Part shown: positions 47,206 through 56,261 of the stretch, piece by piece
Numbering within the stretch: position 1 is the first letter of the stretch
Layout of the letters: each line of letters begins with the position of its first letter
Origin: Pleomorphomonas oryzae DSM 16300
Lineage (GTDB): Bacteria; Pseudomonadota; Alphaproteobacteria; Rhizobiales; Pleomorphomonadaceae
Assembly (NCBI RefSeq): GCF_000422965.1
Contig: NZ_AUHB01000019.1
Coordinates: 38,521-102,520 of the forward strand
Direction: 5' to 3'
Length of the DNA: 64,000 bases
The notes under the pieces: generated by a model
Told to the model about the DNA's origin: nothing
Databases searched by the model: none
The model's input: only the letters and a program-made list of their open reading frames with translations
Program-made: the position numbers and the translations under genes

Positions 47206-48498
47206 TTGAAGAAGACGGTGTTTGGTGGCCTCTGCGCCATCCTGCTCGGCTGCACGTCAACGTTCGTGCAGGCTGAGACGCTTCGTCTGGCCAATCACGG
47301 CCAGGCCGGTATCGACGCGATGAAATCGACGGTCGAGCGCATCGAGAAGAAGCTCGGGGTCAAGGTCGAGGTGGTCGAATACCCGGCCCCCGACAAGGAC
47401 TATCTTTCCAAGCTCCTGACCGAGCTCGGCGCCGGCAACGGCCCCGATCTGTTCTCCATGCCGTCGACGGCCGCCGTGGCCGATATGGTCGACGCCGGCT
47501 ATCTCGCGCCGATCACCACCGAGATCAATGCCTGGGACGGCTACAAGAACTTCTACGATGTCGCCAAGAAGCTGGCGGTCAGCCCGGACGGCGAGACCTA
47601 TGTGATGCCCTACATGCTGGGCATCCAGGAGATCTATTATCGCAAGGACGTGCTGGAAAAGGCTGGCATTTCCACCGGACAGCCGAAAACCTGGGATGAC
47701 CTGATCGCCCGTGCCGAGGAGATCAAGACCAAGACCGGTGCCTACGGCCTCCTGTTCCCGGCCGGCGTCAGCTGGGGCTCGGGCGCTTTCGACGAGGGCT
47801 TCCAGCACCTGATCGTCGGCTCCAAGACGCCGCAGATCGTCACAGACGATGGCAAGCTCGATCTCAACGGCGAGGGCGTCAAGGATGTCTTCAATGTCTA
47901 CAAGACGTTGATCGACAAGGATTTGATGCCGGTGCAACCGCTGCTCGGACCGGAGCCTTGGGTGATCCCCAAGTATGAATTGTTCCCGGCCGGCAAGCTG
48001 GTCGCCACCACCTGCGGCTCCTGGTGCTACATTTTCGATTGGGGTCGCGAGAGCAAGAACCCCATCCCGGATGTGACCAAGGTGGTCGGCACCTGGACTG
48101 TTCCCGGGCAGACCGGCGGTCAGTTCGTGCTCGCCAACCTCGCTGCGCCCTGGGCCGTCAATGCCAAGTCGGCCAATGTCGAGCTTGCCAAGAAGGCGCT
48201 GCTCGAGATCGGTTCGGTTGAGACGCAAGTGTCCTATGCTGCCCGCATCGGCAACATTCCCGCGAGCAAGGACGCGGCCAGCGATCCCGAGTTCCAGAAG
48301 CTCACCGAACTCGTTCCGATCCATGCGGCTGCCGAGAAAGGCACGTTCCTGAAGCAGGCTGCCGGCTTCGGCACCGTCGCTGAGGGCGTGGCCCGCGCCA
48401 CGGATGCTCTGCTCCGCAAGGAAGTCGACGCGGCCGGCGCCCAGAAGATCCTCGTCGACTACGTCAAGGAAACGCTCGGCGACGACGCAGTGAAGTGA
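47206..48498 (+). CDS. Sugar ABC transporter substrate-binding protein (Thu-like)
   Basis: The 430-residue exported protein starts at TTG 47206, chosen because GGGAGGA precedes it by seven bases. This gives a standard signal peptide (KKTVFGGLCAILLGCTSTFV) cut after FVQA. An LLGC lipobox-like sequence is also present. The family 1 binding protein shows GPDLFSMPSTAAVADMVDAG and YVMPYMLGIQEIYYRKDVLE. It heads the plus-strand transport unit and fills the place of ThuE. Likely ligand: trehalose-like disaccharide or a mannoside, given the linked GH38. Confidence 0.92.
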   Translation: MKKTVFGGLCAILLGCTSTFVQAETLRLANHGQAGIDAMKSTVERIEKKLGVKVEVVEYPAPDKDYLSKLLTELGAGNGPDLFSMPSTAAVADMVDAGYLAPITTEINAWDGYKNFYDVAKKLAVSPDGETYVMPYMLGIQEIYYRKDVLEKAGISTGQPKTWDDLIARAEEIKTKTGAYGLLFPAGVSWGSGAFDEGFQHLIVGSKTPQIVTDDGKLDLNGEGVKDVFNVYKTLIDKDLMPVQPLLGPEPWVIPKYELFPAGKLVATTCGSWCYIFDWGRESKNPIPDVTKVVGTWTVPGQTGGQFVLANLAAPWAVNAKSANVELAKKALLEIGSVETQVSYAARIGNIPASKDAASDPEFQKLTELVPIHAAAEKGTFLKQAAGFGTVAEGVARATDALLRKEVDAAGAQKILVDYVKETLGDDAVK

Positions 48499-48523
48499 TT
48501 TCGCTCTTGCGCCCATGAATTAG

Positions 48524-48549
48524 GGGACGCGCGGCTTGCCTCGCGTCCC
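48524..48549 (+). terminator. Intercistronic hairpin after the Thu-like binding-protein gene
   Basis: A perfect 8-bp stem (GGGACGCG at 48524-48531 with CGCGTCCC at 48542-48549) lies 26 bases after the stop codon and before the permease gene. No T-run follows directly. Confidence 0.6.
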
Positions 48550-48578
48550 ACGATTTTCGATCCACTAATGTGAGCCCC

Positions 48579-49466
48579 ATGGCCAAAACGCTCCAGGAAC
48601 GGCGCGCCGAGCGGCAGCTGATGATCGTGCTCCTGCCGTCGCTGCTGCTGCTTCTCGCCTTCGTCATCTATCCGGCCATCTATTCGGTCTATCTGTCGTT
48701 TACCAACGAGGCGCTGACCGGCGCTGCTGCGCGCGCACCCCGCTTCGTCGGCTGGCGCAACTACACACGCCTGTTCAACGACGCCAAGTTCTGGAACGCC
48801 CTGTTCGTCACCTTTGTCTTCGTGCTGGGGTCGGCCATCATCGGCCAGTTCGTGCTCGGCCTCGTCTCGGCCATTGCCCTGCGTCGTCGCCTCGTCTTCC
48901 GGACCTTGTTCTCGTCGATCATCCTGCTGCCCAACGCCGCGCCGGAAGTGGTGGCAGGCTTCATGTGGATTTCGATGCTGGCCGGCGGCGATCACGCCAC
49001 GTTGAGCCGCATTGTCTCCTTCTTCGGTCTGCCGACCGCCGACTGGCTGCAAGTGTTTCCGCTGGCGATGATCATCGTCGTCAACACATGGCGCGGCATC
49101 GCCACGGCGATGATCCTGCTGACCGCTGGCCTCAGCACCATTCCCCAGGAAATTTACGAGGCGGCGCGGATGGACGGCGCCACGCCGGCACAAATGTTCC
49201 GTCGCATCACCCTGCCGCTGATGATGCCGACCATTCTTCTCTACATGCTGATCTCGACCGTCTCGACCATCGCCGTGTTCGGCCTCGTCTACGCGCTGAC
49301 CCGCGGTGGCCCTGGCGGCGCCACCGAACTCATCAGCATCTACATCTACAACCAGTCATTCACGGCCTACCAGCTCGGCTATGGCGCGGCAGTGGCGGTG
49401 ATTGCCCTGCTGGTGTCGCTGATGCTCGGCATTGCCTACGTTCGCGCCGCCAAGGTGGAGATCTGA
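48579..49466 (+). CDS. Sugar ABC transporter permease (MalF type, Thu-like)
   Basis: The 295-residue inner-membrane protein has about six helices, the first being LMIVLLPSLLLLLAFVIYPA, and the EAA loop YEAARMDGATPAQ. The ATG at 48579 has only a weak ribosome site; GTG at 48570 is the alternative. It ends one base before the next permease gene. It occupies the ThuF position. Confidence 0.91.
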   Translation: MAKTLQERRAERQLMIVLLPSLLLLLAFVIYPAIYSVYLSFTNEALTGAAARAPRFVGWRNYTRLFNDAKFWNALFVTFVFVLGSAIIGQFVLGLVSAIALRRRLVFRTLFSSIILLPNAAPEVVAGFMWISMLAGGDHATLSRIVSFFGLPTADWLQVFPLAMIIVVNTWRGIATAMILLTAGLSTIPQEIYEAARMDGATPAQMFRRITLPLMMPTILLYMLISTVSTIAVFGLVYALTRGGPGGATELISIYIYNQSFTAYQLGYGAAVAVIALLVSLMLGIAYVRAAKVEI

Positions 49467-49467
49467 C

Positions 49468-50379
49468 ATGTCCGTGGCTCCTCCCGGCGAATCCGCCAAC
49501 TGCGTGCGTGGCGATCTGATGGCCTATGCGACGCTGTCGCTGATCTCGATCTTCTGCGCCATTCCGTTCTTCTGGCTGCTGATCGCCTCGTTCGACGGTA
49601 ACGCCCAGCTATTCTTGCGCTGGCCTGAGACCTGGACCTTTGCCAATTACCTGCGCGTCTTCGCCAAGGAAGACGGCGCCAAGTGGTTGTTCAATTCGTT
49701 GTTCGTGGTGGGATCCGCCACCTTCCTGGTGATGGTGCTCTCCGGCCTCGGCGGTTATGCCCTGTCGCGAACCCGTGCCTGGTGGAAGCTGCCCTTCCTT
49801 TACGCCATCCTGCTCATCCGCGTGCTGCCGTCCACAGCGCTGGTGGTGCCGCTCTACAAGTTCCTGCTGACGTTGAACAACGCCGAAGGCGCCCTGCTGC
49901 GCCCCATCTTCGGAAGCGCAACGCGCGACATCATGCGCTGGACCGGTTTCATCGACGGCTATCTCGGCCTGATCCTGGTGCTCGCCACCATGCAGCTGCC
50001 GCTGTCGCTGTGGATCATGAAGACCTTCTTCGACGGTCTGCCACGCGATTATGAGGAAGCCGCCCTGATGGACGGCGCCACGATGATCCAGCGCATCCGG
50101 CGTGTGCTGGTGCCACTGGCTCTGCCTGGCCTCGCCGCGTCCGGCCTGTTCGCCTTCATGTCGGCTTGGGGTGATTTCCTATTGCCGCTGATCCTGCTGT
50201 CGTCGCCGGAATTGCAGACACTGCCGCTCGGTCTCTTCCGCGCCTTCCTGCGCATCAACGAGATCGACTACGGCCTGCTGACCGCGCTTGCCTTCATCTA
50301 CCTGGTTCCCGCCGTCGTCGCCTTCGGCTTCGCGCGCCGCTTCCTCGTCCAGACCTTTTCGGGCGGCGTGAAGGGCTGA
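49468..50379 (+). CDS. Sugar ABC transporter permease (MalG type, Thu-like)
   Basis: The 303-residue inner-membrane protein has six helices, the EAA loop EEAALMDGATMIQ and the typical end VQTFSGGVKG. The ATG at 49468 has GGAG about nine bases upstream, within the end of the previous gene. It occupies the ThuG position. The ATPase gene starts 22 bases later. Confidence 0.91.
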   Translation: MSVAPPGESANCVRGDLMAYATLSLISIFCAIPFFWLLIASFDGNAQLFLRWPETWTFANYLRVFAKEDGAKWLFNSLFVVGSATFLVMVLSGLGGYALSRTRAWWKLPFLYAILLIRVLPSTALVVPLYKFLLTLNNAEGALLRPIFGSATRDIMRWTGFIDGYLGLILVLATMQLPLSLWIMKTFFDGLPRDYEEAALMDGATMIQRIRRVLVPLALPGLAASGLFAFMSAWGDFLLPLILLSSPELQTLPLGLFRAFLRINEIDYGLLTALAFIYLVPAVVAFGFARRFLVQTFSGGVKG

Positions 50380-50401
50380 GAGAAAACAAGAGTTCGAGCC
50401 A

Positions 50402-51481
50402 ATGATCCACCTCAACAACGTCCGCAAGTTCTACGGCGCGCTGGAAGTCATCAAGGGCGTCGACGTTACGGTCGAAGATGGGGAGTTCGCCGTCTTCGTG
50501 GGGCCGTCGGGTTGCGGCAAATCGACCTTGTTGCGCATGATCGCCGGCCTTGAAGGCATCGACAGCGGCGATCTTGTCCTCAATGGCACGCGCATCAACG
50601 ACGTGCCGCCCGACAAGCGCGGCATCGCCATGGTCTTTCAGTCCTATGCGCTCTATCCGCATATGACGGTGGCCGAGAACATCGGCTTCTCGCTCAGCCT
50701 CAAGAAGGTGGCGCCGGCCGAGATTCGTCGCCAGGTCGAGGAAGTGGCCGAGATCCTGCAGTTGGGCGAATTGCTCGATCGCCGGCCAGGCGCCCTCTCA
50801 GGTGGCCAGCGCCAGCGCGTCGCCATCGGCCGCGCCATCATCAAGAAGCCGGCGCTGATTCTGTTCGACGAGCCGCTGTCCAATCTCGACAGCGCGTTGC
50901 GCGTGCAGATGCGGGCCGAGCTGCAGCGGCTGCATCGCGAGCTCTCGGCTACCGTCGTCTACGTGACGCACGACCAGGTGGAGGCGATGACCATGGCCGA
51001 CAAGATCGTCGTCCTCAATCAGGGCACCGTTGCTCAGGTCGGTCCGCCGATGGATCTCTATCATCGGCCGGACAACGAGTTCGTCGCCACCTTCATCGGC
51101 TCGCCAAAGATGAACATCCTGCCGGTCGCGGTGACACGGGAGAGCGCCGACCGCGCCCATATCGCGGGCCCGCTCGGCATGAGCTTCGTGCTTGCCGATG
51201 CTTCGCTTTCCGAAGGGCCCGCCCGAATGGGCGTGCGGCCCGAACACATCAAGGTCGTCGACACCCAGGCCGCTCACTTTGTCGCCGAGGTGGCGATCGT
51301 CGAACGACTGGGCGTCGAGACCTATCTCACCGTCGGTTCAATCGAGCAGCCGATCGTCGTCCGCGTCGAGGGCGACGTCACCTTCCGCCCAGGCGACCGG
51401 GTGCCGTTCGCCGCTGAGACCACCGCCTGTCACATCTTCAGCCCAGATGGACGGATTCTCCGTTCCGCCAAGGCTGCCTGA
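50402..51481 (+). CDS. Sugar ABC transporter ATP-binding protein (Thu-like)
   Basis: The 359-residue CUT1 ATPase has Walker [10 protein letters not shown] (about residue 36), Q-loop MVFQSYALYPHM, signature [14 protein letters not shown] and Walker [21 protein letters not shown]-type regulatory domain contains MGVRPEHIK. It is in the ThuK position, between the permeases and ThuA. Confidence 0.94.
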   Translation: MIHLNNVRKFYGALEVIKGVDVTVEDGEFAVFVGPSGCGKSTLLRMIAGLEGIDSGDLVLNGTRINDVPPDKRGIAMVFQSYALYPHMTVAENIGFSLSLKKVAPAEIRRQVEEVAEILQLGELLDRRPGALSGGQRQRVAIGRAIIKKPALILFDEPLSNLDSALRVQMRAELQRLHRELSATVVYVTHDQVEAMTMADKIVVLNQGTVAQVGPPMDLYHRPDNEFVATFIGSPKMNILPVAVTRESADRAHIAGPLGMSFVLADASLSEGPARMGVRPEHIKVVDTQAAHFVAEVAIVERLGVETYLTVGSIEQPIVVRVEGDVTFRPGDRVPFAAETTACHIFSPDGRILRSAKAA

Positions 51482-51496
51482 CGCAGAGAGGAAAAT

Positions 51497-52243
51497 ATGT
51501 CCATCAAGATAACGATCTGGAACGAGGGCCGCCATGAGCAGCTCCACAAGGCGGTGAGCGACATCTATCCCGACCGCATCGACGGTGCGATCGCCAAGGG
51601 TATCGCCCACTCCGATTTCGAGATCCATCGCGGCACGCTCGATGATCCCGACGAAGGCCTGCCGCAAAGCCTTCTTGACGACACGGATGTATTGCTCTGG
51701 TGGGGCCACATGGCCCACGACGACGTCAGCGACGGCCTGATCGACCGCGTGCAGCAGCGCGTGCTCAGGGGCATGGGCCTCGTCGTGCTGCATTCGGGCC
51801 ACCATTCCAAGCTGTTTAAGCGACTGATGGGCACCAACTGTAATCTCTCCTGGCGCGAAATGCCTGAAGGCGATCTGGAGCGCGTCTGGGTGGTCAACCC
51901 GTCGCACCCGATTGCCGAAGGGCTACCGCCTTATTTCGAGGTGGCGGCCTCCGAAATGTATGGCGAGCCCTTCGACATTCCGCAGCCGGACGAAATCGTC
52001 TTCATGTCTTGGTATTCCGGCGGCGAGGTTTTCCGGTCTGGCTGCACCTTCCAGCGCGGCCGCGGTCGCATCTTCTATTTCAGCCCCGGCCACGAGACCT
52101 TCCCGATCTATCACGACCCGATGGTCCACAAGGTCATCTCCAACGGCATTCGCTGGGTGAAGCAGGCCCACACCGACGGCCGCGTCCTCGAAAACTGGCA
52201 CCGCGCCGAACCCTTGCATCCGCGTCCGATGGCGAGGAGCTGA
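51497..52243 (+). CDS. thuA: ThuA-family trehalose utilisation protein
   Basis: The 248-residue cytoplasmic protein is of the ThuA family (class I glutamine-amidotransferase-like fold). It shows ITIWNEGRHEQLH, DDTDVLLWWGHMAHDDV, VVLHSGHHSKLFKRLMG and FYFSPGHETFPIYHDP, all family hallmarks. ThuA works with ThuB in turning over 3-keto-disaccharides after uptake. Here ThuB is in the divergent unit rather than directly after ThuA as in Sinorhizobium. The ATG at 51497 follows AGAGGAAAAT. Confidence 0.92.
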   Translation: MSIKITIWNEGRHEQLHKAVSDIYPDRIDGAIAKGIAHSDFEIHRGTLDDPDEGLPQSLLDDTDVLLWWGHMAHDDVSDGLIDRVQQRVLRGMGLVVLHSGHHSKLFKRLMGTNCNLSWREMPEGDLERVWVVNPSHPIAEGLPPYFEVAASEMYGEPFDIPQPDEIVFMSWYSGGEVFRSGCTFQRGRGRIFYFSPGHETFPIYHDPMVHKVISNGIRWVKQAHTDGRVLENWHRAEPLHPRPMARS

Positions 52244-53042
52244 TAAATCCCAGCAGGTCATCCGTTTGGTGCCGATGGCTGGCAGCAAGTTCCTTGCGAC
52301 TTTGGCGAGGCCAATCCTTTTGCCAAATCGACCGTCGCATGCCACACGGGCATTTATCGCCATTCGGCATTCCCTCAACGACAACCGGCAACAACCTCGC
52401 GATCCTGGTGAGGCGAATCTGACATTTGCTCCGAGGGAGATGGCGCTTGGTGCAGATGTGGGAGTCCGACCGCTCGAAGCTGTATTTGCCTGCCTCTACG
52501 GTAGATCGAGGAGCATTGCCGCTTGATCGCTTTGAAGAGGTTCCTGGTCCACTAATACCCCAGTTTTCACCCGCCCCTGCCCAACGGCCCAATCTGGGAT
52601 ATTGGGCTCGCTGGGTGATGCAGATTTACTATGGGGCGGGTTTGCATCCTCCTTCACAGGCGGTGACAGTTGACAGCGTTACTCAATCGAAAGTACCGTT
52701 GACTAACGGATTTCCCTGATGGTTGGGGCTGGGTGAGCCATCTGGAATGCAAGTTATATTTCAGAAATTTCGGGGCCGCCTGGCTCTGGTGGCTTATGTT
52801 AAGTGTTTGTTTTTGAAGGGGATGGTTGGAAGCTCGCCATATCGGATACAACGCCTGCCGAGCGTCACGTTTTCGTCGCCAGAGCCGCTTACGCTAGCGG
52901 TTTTAGGGGGATAGTGAATTGGCAGGATAATTGCATTAAAATGGCAAGGAAGGGTTTGAAAATCACGATGGCATTTCGTCGTGAGGGTTAATTACGGTTC
53001 AGGGCGTCGAGTTGCGTGTGTTTTGGCGTAAGAAGGGGCCTT
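52244..53042. other. 799-base region without a recognised gene
   Basis: Composition drops compared with the sugar loci. Short open frames at 52426-52719 and 52803-52991 (plus) read protein-like (for example PLDRFEEVPGPLIPQ and ISDTTPAERHVFVARAAY), but I recognise neither and they lack clear ribosome sites. A weak hairpin with T-run lies at 52884-52904. The promoter of the NusG-like gene should lie near the right end. Confidence 0.5.
52884..52904 (+). terminator. Weak stem-loop with T-run
   Basis: GCCGCT (52884-52889) pairs with AGCGGT (52896-52901) including one G-T pair, followed by TTT. It could end transcripts entering from the thu side. Confidence 0.35.
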
Positions 53043-53606
53043 ATGGAAAGTTTATTGTCTCAAAAGGTTGTTGGAGTGTCTGAGGCCGCTTTTGAAAGGC
53101 CTCCAGAGGGTGAACGTTGGTTTGCCGCCATGACCCAGCCGCAGCGGGAAGGTGTCGCAATCGATAACCTCCGTCGGCAGGGGTTCTATACGTTTTCTCC
53201 GCTTGAAAAAGTGGTGCGACGCCATGCTCGCAAGACAATCGCGACGACGGCGCCCGTTTTTCGCGGTTATGTCTTCGTGCGCCTGGATCCGATGCGGGCG
53301 CGCTGGCGATCGATCAATGGAACGCTGGGTGTGCGGTCGCTCGTGACCAGCGGCGGCACTCCCCTGGCGGTCAAGGCCGGCGTTGTTGAAACCTTGGTGG
53401 CGTCGACCGACGCCAACGGAATTCTCGAGTTCGTTGATCCGCTGCAACCCGGCATGACGGTACGCCTCAGGGAGGGGCCGTTTGCCGAACAGCTGGGCGT
53501 GATTGAACGGCTCGATGGGCGTAATCGATTGGTATTGTTGATGAGTTTGATGGGGGGTCAGGTTCGGACGGGCGTTTCTCGGGACATGATCTTGAAGGTC
53601 GCCTGA
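53043..53606 (+). CDS. NusG-paralogue elongation/antitermination factor (RfaH/UpxY-like)
   Basis: The 187-residue protein has an NGN domain (ERWFAAMTQPQREGVAIDNL, then RQGFYTFSPL, FRGYVFVRLDP, RSLVTSGGTPLAV) and a C-terminal KOW domain (TVRLREGPFAEQLGVIERL). This is the layout of specialised NusG paralogues that load onto one long surface-polysaccharide operon and prevent premature termination. It stands directly before such an operon with an ops-like element between (53728-53738). It is not the housekeeping nusG, which sits with secE and rplK. The ATG at 53043 follows GAAGGGG. Confidence 0.88.
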   Translation: MESLLSQKVVGVSEAAFERPPEGERWFAAMTQPQREGVAIDNLRRQGFYTFSPLEKVVRRHARKTIATTAPVFRGYVFVRLDPMRARWRSINGTLGVRSLVTSGGTPLAVKAGVVETLVASTDANGILEFVDPLQPGMTVRLREGPFAEQLGVIERLDGRNRLVLLMSLMGGQVRTGVSRDMILKVA

Positions 53607-53705
53607 TCGCTGCCTGTTTGGTTTGATGCGTTGATAGCCTCCGATCGAGGTGTGGGAGAACGGTCTTTGGGCTGTTCATGTGCGACGGTGGTGCAAATGG
53701 TCCCT

Positions 53706-53738
53706 GGTGAAGCGATTTCACCCGGAGTGCGGTAGCTT
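53706..53738 (+). promoter_or_regulatory. ops-like leader element with upstream hairpin
   Basis: TGCGGTAGCTT at 53728-53738 matches 10 of 11 positions of the E. coli ops element (GGCGGTAGYNT) that recruits RfaH during transcription. A 6-bp hairpin (53706-53711 with 53717-53722) lies just before it. The site is in the leader between the NusG-like gene and ugd, the expected place. Function in this organism is inference. Confidence 0.5.
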
Positions 53739-53859
53739 TTGTCTGGTTGGCCCGGCTGGGCGTTCAGGCCTATCTGGAATACCGTGCTCGGGTTGTGGCT
53801 TTATCGAACGTTTGAAGTCGGTTTGAAGATTTGAAGCGAAGAATTTCGGAGTATCGATT

Positions 53860-55200
53860 TTGAAGATCGTGATGATAGGTTCTGGCTATGTTGGCCTTGT
53901 TTCTGGGACATGCTTTGCCGACTTCGGCCATGACGTTGTCTGCATGGACAAGGCGGTGGAGAAGATCGAGGCGCTGGAGCGCGGCGAGATCCCCATCTAC
54001 GAGCCCGGGCTGGATGCACTGGTCGCCGCCAACGTCAAGGCGGGTCGTCTGACCTTTACCACTGACCTTGCCGGTCCGGTGGCCGAGGCCGACGTGGTGT
54101 TCATCGCCGTCGGTACGCCGTCGCGGCGCGGCGATGGCCATGCCGACCTCTCCTATGTCTACGCCGCTGCCCGCGAGATCGCCGCCGCCGTGAAGGGCTT
54201 CACCGTGGTGGTCACCAAGTCGACCGTGCCGGTCGGCACCGGTGATGAGGTGGAGCGCATCATCCGCGAGACCAATCCCACCGCCGACGTCGCCGTCGTC
54301 TCCAATCCGGAGTTCCTGCGCGAGGGCGCGGCCATCGACGACTTCAAGCGGCCCGACCGCATCGTCATCGGCTATGAGGACGAGCGGGCCAAGGAAGTAA
54401 TGACCGAGGTCTACCGGCCGCTCTACCTCAACCAGGCACCGCTGCTGTTCACCAAGCGCCGCACCTCCGAGCTGATCAAGTATGCCGGCAATGCGTTTCT
54501 CGCCATGAAGATCACCTTCATCAACGAGATCGCCGATCTCTGCGAGAAGGTGGGCGCCGACGTGCAGCAGGTGGCGCGCGGCATCGGCCTCGACGGCCGC
54601 ATCGGGGCGAAGTTCCTGCATGCCGGTCCCGGTTATGGTGGCTCCTGCTTCCCCAAGGATACGCTGGCGCTGGTCAAGACCGCCCAGGACTATGACAGCC
54701 CGGTACGCCTGATCGAGACCACCGTCGCCGTCAACGACATTCGCAAGCGAGCGATGGCGAGGAAGGTGATCCAGGCAGTGGGCGGCGATGCCCGCGGCAA
54801 GACGGTGGCGGTGCTCGGTCTGACCTTCAAGCCGATGACCGATGACATGCGCGACAGCCCGGCCATCTCGATCATCCAGGCGCTGCAGGACGCCGGCGCC
54901 AAGGTGCGCGGCTTCGACCCCGAGGGTATGGACAACGCCAGGAAGCTGATCGAGGGCGTCGATTACGTCGGCAGCGCCTATGAGGCGGCTGAGGGGGCCG
55001 ATGCGGTCTGCATCGTCACCGAGTGGAACGAGTTCCGGGCGCTGGACTTCCCCCGCCTCAAAGGCGTCATGAAGGCGCCGGTGCTGGTCGATCTCAGGAA
55101 CATCTACCGGCCCGAAGAGATCGAAAAGCACGGCTTCAGCTATACCAGCGTCGGACGCGGCTCTGAGCTCACAGGCTCCCTCTCCAAGGCGGCCGAGTGA
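53860..55200 (+). CDS. ugd: UDP-glucose 6-dehydrogenase
   Basis: The 446-residue NAD enzyme oxidises UDP-glucose to UDP-glucuronate. The N-terminal Rossmann motif reads [18 protein letters not shown], the catalytic cysteine is in [10 protein letters not shown] (about residue 265), and the central helix region is [18 protein letters not shown]. The TTG at 53860 has GGAG nine bases upstream. It is the first gene of the polysaccharide unit and overlaps the epimerase gene by one base. GC content is high, like the rest of the genome, unlike the genes further right. Confidence 0.96.
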   Translation: MKIVMIGSGYVGLVSGTCFADFGHDVVCMDKAVEKIEALERGEIPIYEPGLDALVAANVKAGRLTFTTDLAGPVAEADVVFIAVGTPSRRGDGHADLSYVYAAAREIAAAVKGFTVVVTKSTVPVGTGDEVERIIRETNPTADVAVVSNPEFLREGAAIDDFKRPDRIVIGYEDERAKEVMTEVYRPLYLNQAPLLFTKRRTSELIKYAGNAFLAMKITFINEIADLCEKVGADVQQVARGIGLDGRIGAKFLHAGPGYGGSCFPKDTLALVKTAQDYDSPVRLIETTVAVNDIRKRAMARKVIQAVGGDARGKTVAVLGLTFKPMTDDMRDSPAISIIQALQDAGAKVRGFDPEGMDNARKLIEGVDYVGSAYEAAEGADAVCIVTEWNEFRALDFPRLKGVMKAPVLVDLRNIYRPEEIEKHGFSYTSVGRGSELTGSLSKAAE

Positions 55201-56207
55201 TGCGCTTCCTGATCACCGGCACCGCCGGCTTCATCGGCTTCCATCTCGCCCGGCGTCTGCTCGACGAGGGTCACTTCGTGGTCGGCTTCGACGGCATGAC
55301 GCCGTATTACGACGTTCGCCTCAAGGAAGCGCGGCATGCTCTTCTCGAACGGTCGAACGGCTTTCGGGCGGTGATCGGCCAGTTGGAAGATGCTGAAGCG
55401 CTGAAGCAGGCCGCAGAGCTGGCCGAACCGGAGGTGATCATCCACCTCGCCGCTCAGGCCGGCGTCCGCTACAGCCTCGAAAACCCCAAGGCCTATGTCG
55501 ACGCCAACCTGACCGGCAGCTGGAACGTGCTGGAGCTCGCCAAGCAATGCGAGGTCAAGCACCTGATGCTCGCCTCGACGTCGTCGGTCTATGGCGCCAA
55601 CGACAAGGTGCCGTTTGCCGAAAGCGACAAGACCGACGAGCCGCTGACGCTCTATGCCGCCACCAAGAAGGCGGTGGAGGTCATGGGCCATTCCTACGCT
55701 CACCTGTGGAAGATCCCGACCACCGCCTTCCGCTTCTTCACGGTCTACGGCCCCTGGGGGCGGCCGGACATGGCGCTGTTCAAGTTCGTCGACGCCATCG
55801 AGAAGGGCGAGCCGATCGACGTCTACGGCGAAGGCAACATGCGGCGCGACTTCACCTACGTGGAGGATCTCATCGAGGCGATCGTTCGCCTGGTACCCGT
55901 CGCTCCAAGCGAGGACAACCGCGTCACCGTCGAGGGCGTGACCGACACGCTGTCCAGGCAGGCACCGTTCCGCATCGTCAACATCGGCGGCGGCCAGCCG
56001 GTCGGCCTCCTGGACTTCATCACGGCCATCGAGACGGCGCTCGGCAAGCCAGCCGTCCGCAACCTCCTGCCCATGCAGAAGGGCGACGTTCCCCAGACCT
56101 ATGCCGCACCCGACCTGCTCAAGGCTCTGACCGGATACGTCCCGGAGACCGACGTTCCAACCGGGGTGAAGAACTTCGTCGAATGGTACAGAACCTGGAA
56201 GGGCTGA
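55200..56207 (+). CDS. UDP-glucuronate 4-epimerase
   Basis: The 335-residue short-chain dehydrogenase/epimerase has NAD motif [15 protein letters not shown], the [15 protein letters not shown] stretch, catalytic STSSVYG and YAATKKA (Tyr-x3-Lys), and [14 protein letters not shown]. The last marks the UDP-glucuronate 4-epimerase (LspL/Cap1J) group. It makes UDP-galacturonate from the Ugd product. The ATG at 55200 shares its A with the ugd stop. High GC. Confidence 0.93.
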   Translation: MRFLITGTAGFIGFHLARRLLDEGHFVVGFDGMTPYYDVRLKEARHALLERSNGFRAVIGQLEDAEALKQAAELAEPEVIIHLAAQAGVRYSLENPKAYVDANLTGSWNVLELAKQCEVKHLMLASTSSVYGANDKVPFAESDKTDEPLTLYAATKKAVEVMGHSYAHLWKIPTTAFRFFTVYGPWGRPDMALFKFVDAIEKGEPIDVYGEGNMRRDFTYVEDLIEAIVRLVPVAPSEDNRVTVEGVTDTLSRQAPFRIVNIGGGQPVGLLDFITAIETALGKPAVRNLLPMQKGDVPQTYAAPDLLKALTGYVPETDVPTGVKNFVEWYRTWKG

Positions 56208-56261
56208 AATAGGCATCAAAATACTATTTCAGATAAAATCCAGCATTTAGGACTTGAAATA

